Shown here in pieces: positions 24,206-36,878 of a DNA stretch of 64,000 bases. A model generated the notes under the pieces. That model was not told the origin of the DNA. It did not search any database and was given only the letters and a program-made list of their open reading frames with translations. This DNA is from Nageia nagi (Eukaryota > Pinophyta): contig JBITNC010000002.1 in assembly GCA_050084985.1 (NCBI GenBank), positions 26,102,001-26,166,000 of the forward strand. The letters run 5' to 3'. Every line of letters begins with the position of its first letter. The first letter of the stretch is position 1. Position numbers and translations under genes: made by a program.

Positions 24206-24805
24206 TCTCCAACTCCTCCATCTGTCAATTCATGATGTTCAAATTTTGGATTAATGATGTTTTTATAGTAAGCTAGTTTTCTTTCTTTTTGATATTATCT
24301 TCATTACATAATTTTTGAGTTACTTCATTTGTAATATGTAATCTTAATATATTGCTATTTGAAGGGGTTATATTAATTCTAAACTAGTATGTGATTGCAA
24401 TGGATGCATTTTATAAAGGTGAATTATGGAAGAGTATAAAATTGAGCTCCATTAAATTAATTTTTTCCTCCAAATCCTTGACATGAGAGCTTCTTATATT
24501 CAATGTATGAAATTTACTTAATTATTTGGTTTGGTTTGTTATTGGTTCACTATTTGTTTTCCATATCGTATGTTGGTTTGGCATCTTGTAAGATTTATGT
24601 ATTTTTGGGTATTCTTTGTTTGGCTTGGTTTAATTATTTGTAACAATGTAGAGATTATATGAGTTCATGTTAATGGATAATGCATTTGAATTTGTTCTTG
24701 CATTGGAGCATTAGAGATGTTTTTTTGTTTAATGAAGACATGGAGTTTAAGGCTCTCAATTCCTCTTTTCAAGTTTTGAAGCCTTTGTTTAATGTGATTG
24801 AAGCA

Positions 24806-25471
24806 TAGACTAATGAATGGTCCTTAGGTTGCTTGTATGTAACTAATGAGATTATGCTACTTATGCATTTCCAAGAGGCTTTGATTAGCCCATTCTTGGA
24901 TCCCAATTTATGATACCCATGTTATTCGCGATCCTAGCATTTGAGGCCAACAATTAGATATGTTTCTTTGTGAGCATATACTATAGTAGTGGCCATCTCA
25001 ATTTGTGATGTCAATGGTCACACATGTTCCCTTGTGAGCACATCCTCTAGTGTTGCAACTTTGTATTGCTATCTATATTCGCATAAATCTTGTGATTATA
25101 GTTATCATGTTGAGAATAAAATTTGTGCTTGATTCCATTCATAGTAAAACAGGTGTGAATTCTATGGGATAATGAAATAGACATGTTGGCCTTTTGGTGA
25201 ATGTTTGTGCAAATGGTGGAAGAACTAGAAGGCACCTTGAACAACTTCTCTTCAGATGTTTTGTTATTTTCACTTCTACATTAATGTCAATTCTTATTGT
25301 TGTCAACATATAGTGGGTTAAGATCAATTTGTTGCTTGACATTAATCCCTCCAAACTATTGCTCTTTCAATTTTATTTGCACTACTATCATGCCCAATTT
25401 GTTCATCTTTGGAGGTTGCTATAAACATTGATCCTTCCTAACCAAGTGAATGTATTATCACTTGCATTCAT
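24806..25471 (+). repeat. Diverged tandem duplication, copy 1
   Basis: The stretch from AATGGTCCTTAGGTTGCTT to TTGCATTCAT matches 26655-27150. Shared blocks include GAGGCTTTGATTAGCC, AGACATGTTGGCCTTTTGG-like and GGCACCTTGAACAACTTCT. Copy 1 contains about 160 bp (25260-25420) absent from copy 2. No protein similarity was recognised. Confidence 0.7.
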
Positions 25472-26654
25472 TGTAAATATACAATTACAATATCAATTTC
25501 AAAATGCTTAAAACACACAAGTAAACCCTAACGTTTGGTCTAGGGCATCCAGATAATGCATACACAACACCACAATGCTAATGTTTGGCCCAAACTGGCA
25601 GATAACAATATAGAACAATTCAAAATGCCAACGTATGGCTCATACAATCATATACATGCAAAGATAATCCAACGTTGCAAACATGAGCAAATACATAATG
25701 TAAATTGAAGATCAAATGGCCTAATGCTTGTATAAATGATATGAAATAGCAATAATACAAATACCAAGCTCCCAAAGTTGGGTGTTGGCCTCCAAGGAGC
25801 TAATTAGAGCACAACAAATGTCCTCAAGCTAGATGAACGAATGGGATAGTCTTGCTCCCTTAGAACCGAAATCCCCTCCACCAAATGAGCCCTCCTCTGA
25901 TCCTGGAAACCACTGAAGGTAGAAGCACAACCTCGGAATACCATCGGATGGGCAAGGGTGGTACTTCAATGCCATAGACTAACAAGATCCCTTAGCTTAC
26001 TAATCCTCTTAGATGTTTCACCTAGGGGTTTGCTTGGCATTGCGCTAAGTCTCTTGTCTTCTAAAAGATAGGTGTAAAAATAATAATCAAGTATATCCAG
26101 CTATGAGGCTTCAATGCCTTATATAACACTTTACTGGATCTAGATCTCACCTAAGAGTCATCACCCTACTCCTTTACACCAATGTTAGCCTCCTAAGGGC
26201 CTAAAATGTCCAACTTGGGTGCCTAAGGGTCAAGCATGCCCAACGTGGGTATCCAGGATCCATAAATTCCAACATGGGGGTCTAGAGTGCCATGCATGCT
26301 TAACGTGGGTCTAGGAGCCATGCATGGGGGCTAGGTGTCATCATGGGCCAACGTGGGGGTCTAGGAGTCTCCCCAATGCTAACACATGTACATTAGTGCT
26401 CATCCATCCACCTAAGTGCTAAATAGACCTTGGGATTCCCACAATCATGATCGAGATATCGAAGTACAATAAAATTCTTAATCTATGCTGGGGAGGGAGA
26501 TGTCCCACTTGGGGTTCACAATGGGGTCCATTGACCCATTAAGTCTTATATCCCAAGTCGTAACTTAAAGCATAATAACAATAATAAAATATAATACAAA
26601 GGGGAACCCATTGGATTCCATAATTATTTACACGTATGCAAGGAGGATGTGACA
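25472..26654 (-). mobile_element. Solo LTR related to the LARD LTR
   Basis: 1183 bp from TGTAAATATAC to GGATGTGACA, flanked by an exact 5 bp duplication TTCAT (25467-25471 and 26655-26659). It shares blocks with the LARD LTRs, for example the TTATATAACAC..TGGATCT.GATCTCACCTA and GTTAGCCTCCTA segments and the CCAAGGAGC motif. It is therefore a diverged member of the same LTR superfamily. The orientation is inferred from that similarity. Confidence 0.85.
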
Positions 26655-27150
26655 TTCATTTATCGTATGGTCCTTATGTTGCTTATATGTAGCCATTGAA
26701 ATCATGCTTTGCATGCACTCTTTGAGAATGACTTATCCTTACCTTTTCACATTTGGTTGCTTCCTTTTGAGAGGCTTTGATTAGCCAATTTATGGATCCT
26801 ACTTTGTGGTACCCATGTTATTGATGATCCTAATCTATGATGCCAATGATCACTAAGGTTTCCTTGTGAGTGCATCCTGTAGTAGTAGCAATCTTGAATT
26901 GTGATGCCAACAATCACCCATGTTCACACAAACCTTATGATGAGAGTGAATTTGTGCTTGTTGCCATTACTACTGAAAGGGGTGTAAGTTCTATGGTGTA
27001 TAGAAATAAACATGTTGGCTTTTTGGAAAATGTTTGTGCATATGATGGAAGAGCTTAGAGGCACCTTGAACAACTTCTAAATAAGGTCATTATAAACATT
27101 GATTCTTCTTGAATGAGTAGATGTTTTATCAATTGCATTTAACTCATTTT
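26655..27150 (+). repeat. Diverged tandem duplication, copy 2
   Basis: Second copy of 24806-25471, beginning immediately after the solo LTR. The short open frame at 26870-27058 lies in it but has no counterpart frame in copy 1. Confidence 0.7.
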
Positions 27151-27439
27151 AATATTCCAATTTTCAAATTGTAATATTTGTGGTGGATTTGAGTATTGAA
27201 TTTTGGATCCTTTATCACATTGTTGTCACAGTTTGCTTCCTCCTTGTTTTTGGAGTGCTTAATTTTTTGTTAGAAGCCACACCCACATTGATCTCTATTA
27301 AACAATTGAGCTCAAACCATGGTAATCACAACACATGTTGAGAAGGTGATTGAACTCACTAATATCATGATGTGAATGACATCATCATGTCTATATCATC
27401 AATATATTGTGCAAAGTGTGAAGTTATAATTTTTATAAT

Positions 27440-28345
27440 GGAACTAAAAATATTGAGGTGTCTGCGATTTGGATTATGAACATGGAAAAATGGTTTGAGT
27501 TCAATCAAACCCTTACGGTTGATAAAAGTTGTCTATGTTGAATTGGAGCTTTCAAGAGTAGAAAAAGTGATGCTTATCAAACATGCTAAGGTTGTAAAGC
27601 CTTGACTTCATATAGTCTTATTTAGTAGTCTTCCATTTCTTCATGGATGGATCTTAATGACATCTTGAATCAAACATTATATCCTCCTAATTACATATAA
27701 TATCTTAATATCAAATGGATTTGTATTTGTTAGGGTTTTAGTCAAATTGTTCAAGAATACACTGCTTATTTAATCATTTATGGATATTGCTGAATTGAAC
27801 AAATCTTGAACCTAAAATGATTTTCAAGTTCAAAAGTGGATTAGTTGACCTTTTTTTCATGAGTTGAAGTTTCTTGAGTTACACACTCTTATAATGACCT
27901 ACAATCATGCTTAATTGGCCAAGGAAAAGTACCTTTCTTTCAATATACCTCCTTGTCCTACATTTTCAAGTTTATGTACTTATATTTCAAAACCCAAGTC
28001 TTCTTTAATTTGACAAATGCATGGCACTTCAAATTAAAAAAGAAAACCATCACATTCTTGTTGATAATATAAGAACAAAGGACATGAGAAGTTCAAATGT
28101 TTCAAATTAAAATCAACTTTCTTTGTATTGTAATTTAGTGCTCCAAAATAAAGAAACTAAGCACCAAGTTGAAGATTTATTAACTAAAGGATTTATCAAA
28201 CCTAGTGTTTCTTCTTCGACATCACTTGTCCTTTTAGTGAATAATATGGATGTTACTTGGTATTTTGCATTGATTTTCGAGCACTTAATAAAATCACCAT
28301 AAAAAACCAATTTTCTCTTCCCCATATTGATGACTTTGTTAACTA
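27440..28345 (+). pseudogene. Decayed Ty3/gypsy gag and reverse transcriptase fragment
   Basis: Read on the + strand with frameshifts. About 27880-27950 resembles the end of gypsy gag (TYNHA..AKEKYLSF). A degraded zinc-knuckle-like KNKGHEKFKCFK follows near 28070-28110. At 28130-28345 a typical gypsy RT start is legible: HQVEDLLTKGFIKPS, then FRALNKITIKNQFSLPHIDD in shifted frames. Protease and the rest of pol are missing. A 58 bp tandem duplication follows at 28374-28489. Confidence 0.75.
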
Positions 28346-28373
28346 ACTTCTCACATTACTATGGTAGAAGCTC

Positions 28374-28489
28374 TAAAATCTATCATGCAATTATGTATAA
28401 TACCATCAATTTGAAGGGGAAATTAGAAAGGTAAAATATATCATGCAATTATTTATAAAACCATCTTTTTGAAGGGGAAAATAGAAAGG
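28374..28489. repeat. 58 bp tandem duplication
   Basis: Two adjacent copies, each with TATCATGCAATTAT followed by TTGAAGGGGAAA and AGAAAGG, at 28374-28431 and 28432-28489, with a few substitutions. Confidence 0.7.
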
Positions 28490-30150
28490 TTTTCTTTTTT
28501 GAACAAATGAATTTTATCTCTCTTAATATAGATTTAGGTCTAGTATGTTAAGTCCTCTTTTAATATTCATCTTAAAGATGCTTTTAGTAAACAAATATTT
28601 TTGAAAATAAGTGTGATATTTGAATGGAATTTCTTTAATTCCAAAATATTGTTATATGATGAATCATTATTATATTTTTGAAGCCGAAAGGAAGTTCATC
28701 TAGAAATTGTGTGGCTTCTTTCCTTTGATCCTTGATAATTAAGATTTTACATTTCTCATTCCTCACCTTCCACATGATCCTCTCTTATTTTAGTTTAGTG
28801 TCTTAACTTGTGATTAGTTTCTTGAAGATATCTTCAAGAGGATACTTATTTCCTGTGAAATTTTACTTCAATTTAAAGAACGTCTTCCTTTGTTTGGTTT
28901 TTTCTTCAAAAAATAAATCCAACACCATTATATAACTTATTTTTATTTTTTCAATAACATATTTCTATTTTTTAGCTCATTTTTTCTCTTAGTACTATTA
29001 AGAACTAGTATTAATATACCAATGAAATACTTGCATTATGCAACTCAACATAGATTGAATAGCATTAGTGTTCTTGATATAATAATCTAGTTAGAAGTAT
29101 TTACTTTATATTGGTAGCATTATATATCAAAGTGCATCAAGTTTTTATTATGTAGGAATATCTCATGTTCATATCCATCAATGTTTTTGCCATCATAGTG
29201 ATATTGTTGTCGATGAATATCTTAAATTCTTACATATGATTACTAATAATAATAATAATTTGATATTAATATCCATGAGTGACCAAAAAAGTAGTCAATG
29301 GGACTATAGAAAAATAAATATAAGAGTAGCTAGGAAGTGCCTAGAGTGACTTGAAAGTGTAAGAGAGAAAAGTAGACAAAGAAAAAGTAGTAGGATTTCT
29401 TCAAATTGTCTTATCCATCAAGTCATATTGAAGTAGTAAAAGTTGGTATATGAAGATTCAAGGGGCTCCCTTACCATTCGAGGTATAAAAGAAGTTATTC
29501 ATGTTATGATTAGAGGAAGTAACCCTAAAGGGTTTAGTAGTAATGCACCAATGTGTAGACCTTCAGAAGTCATCAAGAATCATGGTGCATTTTCAATTTG
29601 TAGCTTCTTGCAATTGAAAAATGGTTGTCATAAGTCTAGATCCAATTGTGTTGTAGAATCTACTAGTGATCAAGCTTTGTTTGACATGGATGGCTTCTTG
29701 AATATAAAGTGTGAGGCATTTTTAATCTTCATAATTCATCCATGATTTCAAGGTAAAGACAAATTTGAGTAGGTAATGGTATTGAACTCAATTTTTCATA
29801 GTAGATAGGGCAAATGAATATAAAATGCTATTCGTATTTTTGTTCCATATTGCATAACATGTAGATACACTAGTCTTTAGGGGTATGATGGTTTATTTCG
29901 ATATGTGTAGTTTGACATGCTCAGGGATAACAATAACACCATTCTCCAATCTCATGTATACTTAAAGATAATGTAAGAGATTTGATGAAAGTAATTTTTA
30001 CGATTCAATCCAAATTGGCCTTAAGTAACCCAAGTATATTTCCTTCCTAATCCTTTTGTTGATATCTCTAGTAGAGGGATTAGAGGTTTTTCTTTTCTTT
30101 TCGTTTTTTTTACAATTGGAAGGGAGGAAATTAATCAATGTCTAGGCCTA
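28490..30150. other. AT-rich stretch with a dispersed direct repeat
   Basis: Contains an AAT microsatellite (about 29244-29262) and, at 29261-29375, the first copy of a repeat seen again at 30831-30945 (AATATTAATATCCAT..GA..ACCAAAAAA..AGT and AGTGCCTA.AGTGACT). The 100-codon frame at 29443-29745 has no recognised family. Confidence 0.45.
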
Positions 30151-30154
30151 TGGA

Positions 30155-30448
30155 TCAAAAAAGATAAGTGGCCTTTGAGTACCAATAACAACAAATATCC
30201 TTAATTGCAAGTTGCATTGAAGATTTGAGTGCTAAGAGAGGGTGTCTCCTTAAGTCAGGATCTATTGATATCATATAACATATTCTATTAAGTAGTTCAA
30301 CAATATGTAATATTATAAATGTATAGAAAGGATATGCACCAAATTTAGCTAGGATGATAGAATGAAGGATATATATTTTACCTAGAATGGATATTGAGAG
30401 CATATTGACAAAAAACCTTTCAATACAAGCCCATCCAAAGTGTTTCAA
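30155..30448 (-). pseudogene. Possible LINE reverse transcriptase C-terminal relic
   Basis: A 97-codon frame with LSISILGKIYILHSIILAK and IGAYP-like FGAYPFYTF. The layout resembles the thumb region that follows RT in plant L1-like elements (W..K.LSLAGR..LIKSVL...P.Y), but identity is weak and no catalytic motif is present. It could equally be chance. Confidence 0.25.
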
Positions 30449-30830
30449 TCTAGGTCCCTAGGCTTAAATAAATATAATGTAGAAGTAAGTGAAGCCAAAA
30501 AGAGAGTTAAGAGGATTCTTAAAAGTTAGGAGGCTAGTAAATATAGGTTAGATGAAGCTCGTACTATGGGTTGATATTAATTGTAATTATATGATGAGAT
30601 ATAAGCAAAAATGCTTAATTAGAATATAAGATAATGATTTTTGAAGTGTTTTAGAAAATAAGGTAATACAATCCTAAAATAAAATTTGCCTTATTTTCTT
30701 AGAATATTTAGAAAATTCTCATCTTACTTGATTTACTTCTTTGAAAGACTAAGGGTTAGTACCAAATGCTAGAGGTAATAAATACTATCTTGAATATTCT
30801 TAAAGTTAAGAGGTTAACAAAACTTGAACT

Positions 30831-30945
30831 TTAATATTAATATCCATTGATAACCAAAAAATAGTAAATGAGATTATAGAAGAGTATATATAAGAGGAAC
30901 ATGGGAGTGCCTAAAGTGACTCCAATGAGTAAAAATGAAAATGAG
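30831..30945 (+). repeat. Second copy of dispersed repeat (first at 29261-29375)
   Basis: Aligns with the first copy over about 115 bp with many substitutions. The 1.57 kb spacing might reflect a decayed LTR pair, but no TG/CA ends or target duplication could be placed. Confidence 0.5.
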
Positions 30946-30999
30946 ATAAATAAATCACAATATAGGGAGGAACACTCGTAGTCATTGAACATGTTGGTT

Positions 31000-32590
31000 G
31001 CATGCAAAGGAAATAAAGGGTCATAAGTGTCTCAAACTGACCTTTGGAGAGGAATTCAATCTAGATCGATTTGTTTGGTGAATTCTCTATAATGAGGACA
31101 TTGATGGGTTCATAGATGCTCTGAATGGTCACAATCCTAGCTGGTCGAGATAAGTATCAGATACATGGGATAAGGGCATAGTAGTGGTATATGGGTGCCA
31201 CTTTATAATCAATGCTGAATTGATTGAAGCAGCTACGAGCATGGCCAATTCTGAAAGAGAGCATAGCAGGGAGGTGCGAACACCTATATTCAAGGTGTAG
31301 TCTTTCTATAGGAAGGGGGTGCCTCTACCAAAGAAAAGGAAGTCTACCTACGCCATCGCTTCAATTCAATACCCTTGGGATGGAGTGGTGAAGGTAATTG
31401 TAAAGCTATTCATAATAAAGGGAAAATACTTTGAGCTCTATGGCTTCTAGTTTGTTTTGTTGAATTATTTCAAGCATATGTATAGAGTAAATCTCCCCTA
31501 CTTGCTATTCCACTCATTAAACATTTACATTAGGAGAAATAGGGGAGTGGTGCCTGTGCATCAAGGTTTAATTAATATTCTAGTGGATTTTGAGTGCATT
31601 AGAGCAAGAATTGTGAGGCCACTACTTTAGTAGTTTCCTAAACCTCCTTTAGCAAATCCCTAGCCTTCAGCAACTTCGATATTATCCAACAATAACTCCT
31701 TCATATGGCTTCCTTCAACAAATAGGATAATTACATCTCTGGTGATAGTTATCTCCTCATATTTAGAGGACTCTTTGTCAAAAGCTAAAGAGAGTGAAGC
31801 CACATCAAGGAAAAAAGGTAAATTTGTTATTAAATCTGAGGAAGAGGAGGAGGACGTGGAACCATGCTCTTCGAAAGAAACCCTATTATCTCTTCCAGTA
31901 AAGGAGGAAATGGATATTGAAGGTAATTCTCCTATGGGATCTTAACAATGCCTGGAGAATGTGGTTACCAATGAAGATATCTAGGATTATCTGGAGAAAC
32001 AAAAATAAAAAATGGATAGCTCCAAGAAGGACCTAGAAGGATTGAGTAAATTGAAGACACTAATTCCAAAAAAATTAGAAAATCCACGGGAAGCATAGAC
32101 ATTTTGAGGAAGGGGGCTGAATTGGGAGATGAGGCAAGGAATGGAGGAATTTCATATTAGTGAGAAGGGCAATGAAGGCTATTCAATATCCATGGTCTAA
32201 TAAATAGAAGCTTGGCAGAGATCGTTGGAAGGTAACTCTGGCCTCTACACAAAAGGAAGTTCCTACAGTAATCCCAATTCAAAACATAGATGGTTTATCC
32301 AAAATGGAAATGAATTATTCTTGGAATGTTTTAACAAAAAATATTCTAATTTCAAATTAGATTGGGGCTATGTGATGCATCCAGTGTGTGGATGGTGTGA
32401 CCAAAAAGGAAAATAGAAGGATAGTTTCCTGTAGTATTTTGTTGTAACTACACCAACTCTTAGATGATAGTTTTTTGAATCATATGTAATACTGTAGAAT
32501 ATCTATAAACTTATGTAAATACAAGTGTTAGGGCCTTGAATTTTTGAAAACTTGCTGTAAATTTTTTACCCTTATCGAAAAAAAAATATG
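31000..32590 (+). pseudogene. Unidentified decayed retroposon-like ORF ending in oligo-A
   Basis: On the + strand a broken frame of about 600 bp (31020-31630) reads with few stops and contains DIDGFIDALNGHNPSWSR and NRGVVPVHQGLINILVDFEC. An acidic/basic segment follows (31742-31945, KSEEEEEDVEPCSS). The 3' end TTACCCTTATCG plus about ten A (32563-32586) resembles the tails of plant L1-like retroposons. No family was recognised, and it could be a gag-like or transposon-associated protein. Confidence 0.4.
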
Positions 32591-34289
32591 AGATAAAGAA
32601 AAATAGCAAAATGAGTTTTCATAATGTTATATCCAACAAACTAGTTTACCTATCTTACTTACCTTATCAAGATGGAAAAAGAAATACTTACCTATCTTAC
32701 TTACCTAAATCGTAGATTGGACATTAAACACATGAAAAGATGATCATGATAGAATCCCCTTAAAGTGTAGGTACTCATACCTTTGTGAATTGAATCATTG
32801 TTGATATATTTTATTTGAAAAGGACTGTTGGTAGTCCTCTCACATGATAGTTTGATGTTAAGAGAAGTTTTGTTGACATCATTCATTTGTTTAGATATCA
32901 TAAAACATGCACAATTAATCATTGAAAGCTCATAAAGATAATAGGTATTCAAATTCCAATCTTAATAGGTTGTATTGAAAAACACAATATCAATGGTATT
33001 GCCACTATCAAGAATTGATATAAGATTGAATATATATTTCTTGGTAGTGGACTTATGTGATTTGCTTTTATAGGCTATCACTTCTTAATCCAAGATCCTT
33101 AGGCCATGCTTCTCCTAGATAAAAAAAATACATTAGTCCATTATTTTAGGATATATCTAGAAAACTCTTTTAATTAATTATCATTTTGATTCCTAAAATA
33201 TGATTTTTAAATAAATAAAAATCAAATATATGTATCTATAATATTAGTGGTCATTCAATAACTCATAAAATCCTTAATATGGGATACTTATAGCTTGTTA
33301 TGGAGAAAAAAGAAGGCACTATGAAAAGAAATGTAAAAAATGCTAACTTAATTGATGCTCCTTCATAAGTGTTTAATGCCATTTCCTCTCCATGGCCTTT
33401 TTTTATTTGGGGAATTAGTATTTTTGGATACAAGTTCATTATAATATAGCCATTAAATCATTCAAAATAAGGTAGATGTGATATCCCCTTCTTTAAAGAT
33501 TAGATCACAAGTATATACTTCAATTTTAACTAAAATTATTTATCATTGTAGTATTTCATACACCATTATTTTCAATAATGATACTTATTTAAAAAAAGGA
33601 TGTAAAAATGTAATGTAATTATTATAACATATACCATGGATTTTTCATGCCCTATTACCCCTAAGGTAATTTGCAAGTCAAGCTTCAAGTGAGAGTATTA
33701 CAGGAGTACAAATAAAAGTATAAGTTAGGCCAATATTCATATTTCAAATTATATCTTACCTTATGCTTATAGTACTAGAGTTTAAACTCTTAAAGGAACC
33801 ACCCCTTTTTGATTGGTCTATATATATTTGAAGCCATTGTTTCTCTCAAACTTAAAAATCCCACTCTTCAAGTTTTTCTTTATAATCTTATTAAAGAACA
33901 ATATTAGTATAAGGTATAATTGGAAAAACTAAATTATTCGATGAGAAGCACCTTTGATCCATAAAAACTTTTATGAAGTTACCAAAAATATTTCAAATGT
34001 ATAAATACATGTAAATTTTATAGTCAAGAACTTATTATTGGTTACATAATTCTTAAAATAGACTAGAAAAATATTGACCTAAGTCATGAAAAGAAAGGAA
34101 AAATTAAATCTTTGACCTTTTATAATTAGAGAAAAGTTTTTGGTTGGGTGAATATATGCTAGTCATGCTTAAATGATTAAAGTTTAAAGAACCTATAAAC
34201 ATCATGCACCTAAAAGATTTTTAATACCCAACAAGTTATACTAAGAATACCCTAGATCCCTTAGCTTTGTGATTTATTTCCATCCATGA
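32591..34289. other. AT-rich stretch, nothing recognised
   Basis: Neither strand shows coding similarity apart from very short frames. The importin pseudogene begins at its right edge. Confidence 0.45.
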
Positions 34290-35482
34290 CAAATTTTGAA
34301 GCTCAATTTATGATTAAGAAATATTAATTCAAGAAGAGTATGGTGAAGGATTTACCACAAATTCTAATATTTTCCATTTCCATTTATAAACTAAGTAAGC
34401 ATTACCTACACTTGTGCCTTTATTGTTGGAGACTTTGACAAAATAGGAATAAGACCAATACTAATATGAAAGAGCTTGGAATTTCCCAATAGAAGAAGGA
34501 ACTTTCTTAAGCTTAGTTGTTAGGGTTGTTGGTGATTTTATAATTCCTCTTATCATACCATATGCATAAGAAAATATCTCAAAGCTTGATTGAGGTTGCA
34601 GGGAGGCAAATACTTATGTATTTGGCTTCATTATAGAAGCATCGTCCTTAGAAAGACTCTCATTATTGGTGAATATGGCATTGAATTTCATTCTTAATGC
34701 AACGAAGGATGAAAATAAGTAACTAAAGGATAACATTTGTTTGGACTTTGAGAAATATTTTTGAGTTCTTGCATGGGCTTATGATTCAAAATATAGTGAT
34801 TAACCCTATTAATATTTAACATATTATTAGACTACTGTTAGAGAGTATAAAAGATTCTTCAAATGTAATAGATAAGGTTTATGGTGCTCTATATTTTCTT
34901 TCTTAGAGATATGATAAAGCTAGTCTTACTTCAACACTTTCTCCTTATCTAATATACATAAATAATGCTCTCCTTGCAATTGCAGGTTGGAATAATGATT
35001 TTGACTCTCATTTAATAAAATCTACATATTATACTTTGAATGAAATTATGAGGTGTTCTACCCAAGAAAATGCTAATAGTATTATGTAATTTTTCCTTGT
35101 AAGTCAAATAATGAAACTCCAAATTATATCTTCAAATGATAAAGAGAAGCAAGGTAATTTTTAGGTATTATTGTGGTGTTGCATGTAATTATATAAATTT
35201 TTTGACATATAGAAGTAGTACAATATATTATTCAACAATATGCTAACTAAATAACGTATTTGTTTCTACAAGTATTTACTTGAAGAAATGCCACAATGCA
35301 TGAGGAAGCCATGTTTTTGTTACTAATCTTGAATTTGTTAAGTATATGCCAGAATTATACAAGTATATTGAAATGGGTCTACAAGATTTTGGAAAATATA
35401 AAGTTTGTGCAATAAATGTAGGTGTGGTAGGGGACATCTATCATGCTTTGGATGAAAAGGTTGTTAATTCTCAATTCAAGTG
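34290..35482 (+). pseudogene. Importin subunit beta-1-like pseudogene (partial)
   Basis: A HEAT-repeat protein of the nuclear import machinery is clearly readable across frameshifts and stops. Segments in order: SSIYD.EILIQEEYGEGF; ALPTLVPLLLETLTK; GTFLSLVVRVVGDFIIPLII; DWGCREANTYVFGFIIEASS; LERLSLLVNMALNFILNATK; LLESIKDSSNVIDKVYGALY; STYYTLNEIMRCSTQENANS; EFVKYMPELYKYIEMGLQDF; KVCAINVGVVGDIYHALDEK. These match the middle of plant importin-beta, where FW.SICDEEIE..EEYGGDF and DWRCREAATYAFGSI are diagnostic. Adjacent repeats are joined without introns over at least 1.1 kb, suggesting a retroposed copy. At least six stops or frameshifts rule out function. Confidence 0.8.
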
Positions 35483-35890
35483 AAGCATTAAATTCTATGA
35501 GTAACAAATTATTAAGCTAAATAAATGCATATAATATTTTTGAAAAGTATGCATCAACATTAGTTGCATTATAAGTAGGCAAGGATTCAAATATAATATC
35601 TTTAGGAATTCAACCTTACTTGGTGTTAGATTACAAAAATATTCAAATCTTGAGGGGAGCTTTTGAGCCTGGGGTTTTACTAAGACATAATCCAAATGAT
35701 TGTTAATGTTAAATTACATAAGGTTTTTGAAGAAAATATAAAGTAATTCCAAGAACATAAACCTCTTATCTTGAAGAAATAAACTCTTGAAACTGTAGAA
35801 ACCTCCTACCTTGAAGTAATTAACTCTAGAACTAAGCAAAAAGTAAAACTACAAAAAACATGCATCTTACATGGAAGATATCTTTAGGAA

Positions 35891-35992
35891 GAGATCATTT
35901 ACAATATAAATGGTCAACCCATGACTCTTGGGGTTTGTTCATTCAAATTACAAATAGAGTCATGGGTTTCTGTTTAAATTGTAAATGATCTC
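35891..35992. repeat. Fold-back inverted repeat
   Basis: The left arm (35891-35930, GAGATCATTTACAATATAAA onward to CCATGACTCTT) pairs with the right arm (35955-35992, AGAGTCATGGG to TTGTAAATGATCTC) with a few mismatches, leaving a loop of about 25 bases. It may be a small fold-back element or MITE relic. Confidence 0.7.
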
Positions 35993-35999
35993 CACTTTA

Positions 36000-36878
36000 T
36001 CTAGGATCTTATACTCTTTTGCTACTATACTTGGAATCTCCCTATTGTATTGTGTATATGATAGTTTAAATGAGGGAGCTAGAAGGTACAATATTTTAGA
36101 TTTTATATCTAAGATTATTTTATGATTCAAAAATGTTTTTTTTAATATTTTAGAATTGAAGTTCATTGCAAGGGATCAATTAAGATAATGTATCACAAAC
36201 CTATCATAATATTAGTAATACAAAATAAATCTTGAGCAAATAATATTAACCCCAAAGGAAGATATAAGATAATATTTTATGTTGTACTTCAATTCATTTT
36301 AAAACACGATGATACATAAGAGACTTAAAGAATCTAGAATATATATCAATACAATAAAAGAAAAGTATTATTCCACCTAATGAATTCATTTGTTCCAATA
36401 TTCTACCCAACTCAACATCAATTTTTAGTCAAGACCAAAAAAAGGCTATTTGGTAAATTGATGAGAGTTTTTTATACAGGTACCCAAAACCCTAAATAAC
36501 AGATTTATAATAGTATTTACAACATCCTACCACTATTTATTTTATACAAAATAAACTATAAATTCAAAAACCTACATGGTATCCACAATTTGGACCCAAT
36601 TCTATACAAATACTAATAGAGAGCTTTTTTCAATCCATAGTAATTTTGCTACCATAGTTGTAGCATTGCAATCTAAGGTCTTCTATGCGACCCTCATTCC
36701 TTTCCTTGCTTTAGAAGAAACCCTCTTTCGAAACCATCAATTGTTGATTATTTACCATATGCAACTTCTTTGGCAGTTTCTTTTTCTTTGATCTCACCTT
36801 CATTCGATTGTCCAACATGCCTTTGTCCAACATCAAGATTTTTTGAGGAACTCCTTATGATTATACAGTTACCCACCC
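36000..36878. other. AT-rich stretch, nothing recognised
   Basis: The 71-codon + strand frame at 36576-36791 has no recognised similarity. If a LINE ORF2 once followed the DUF4283 protein on the minus strand, it is not visible here. Confidence 0.4.
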
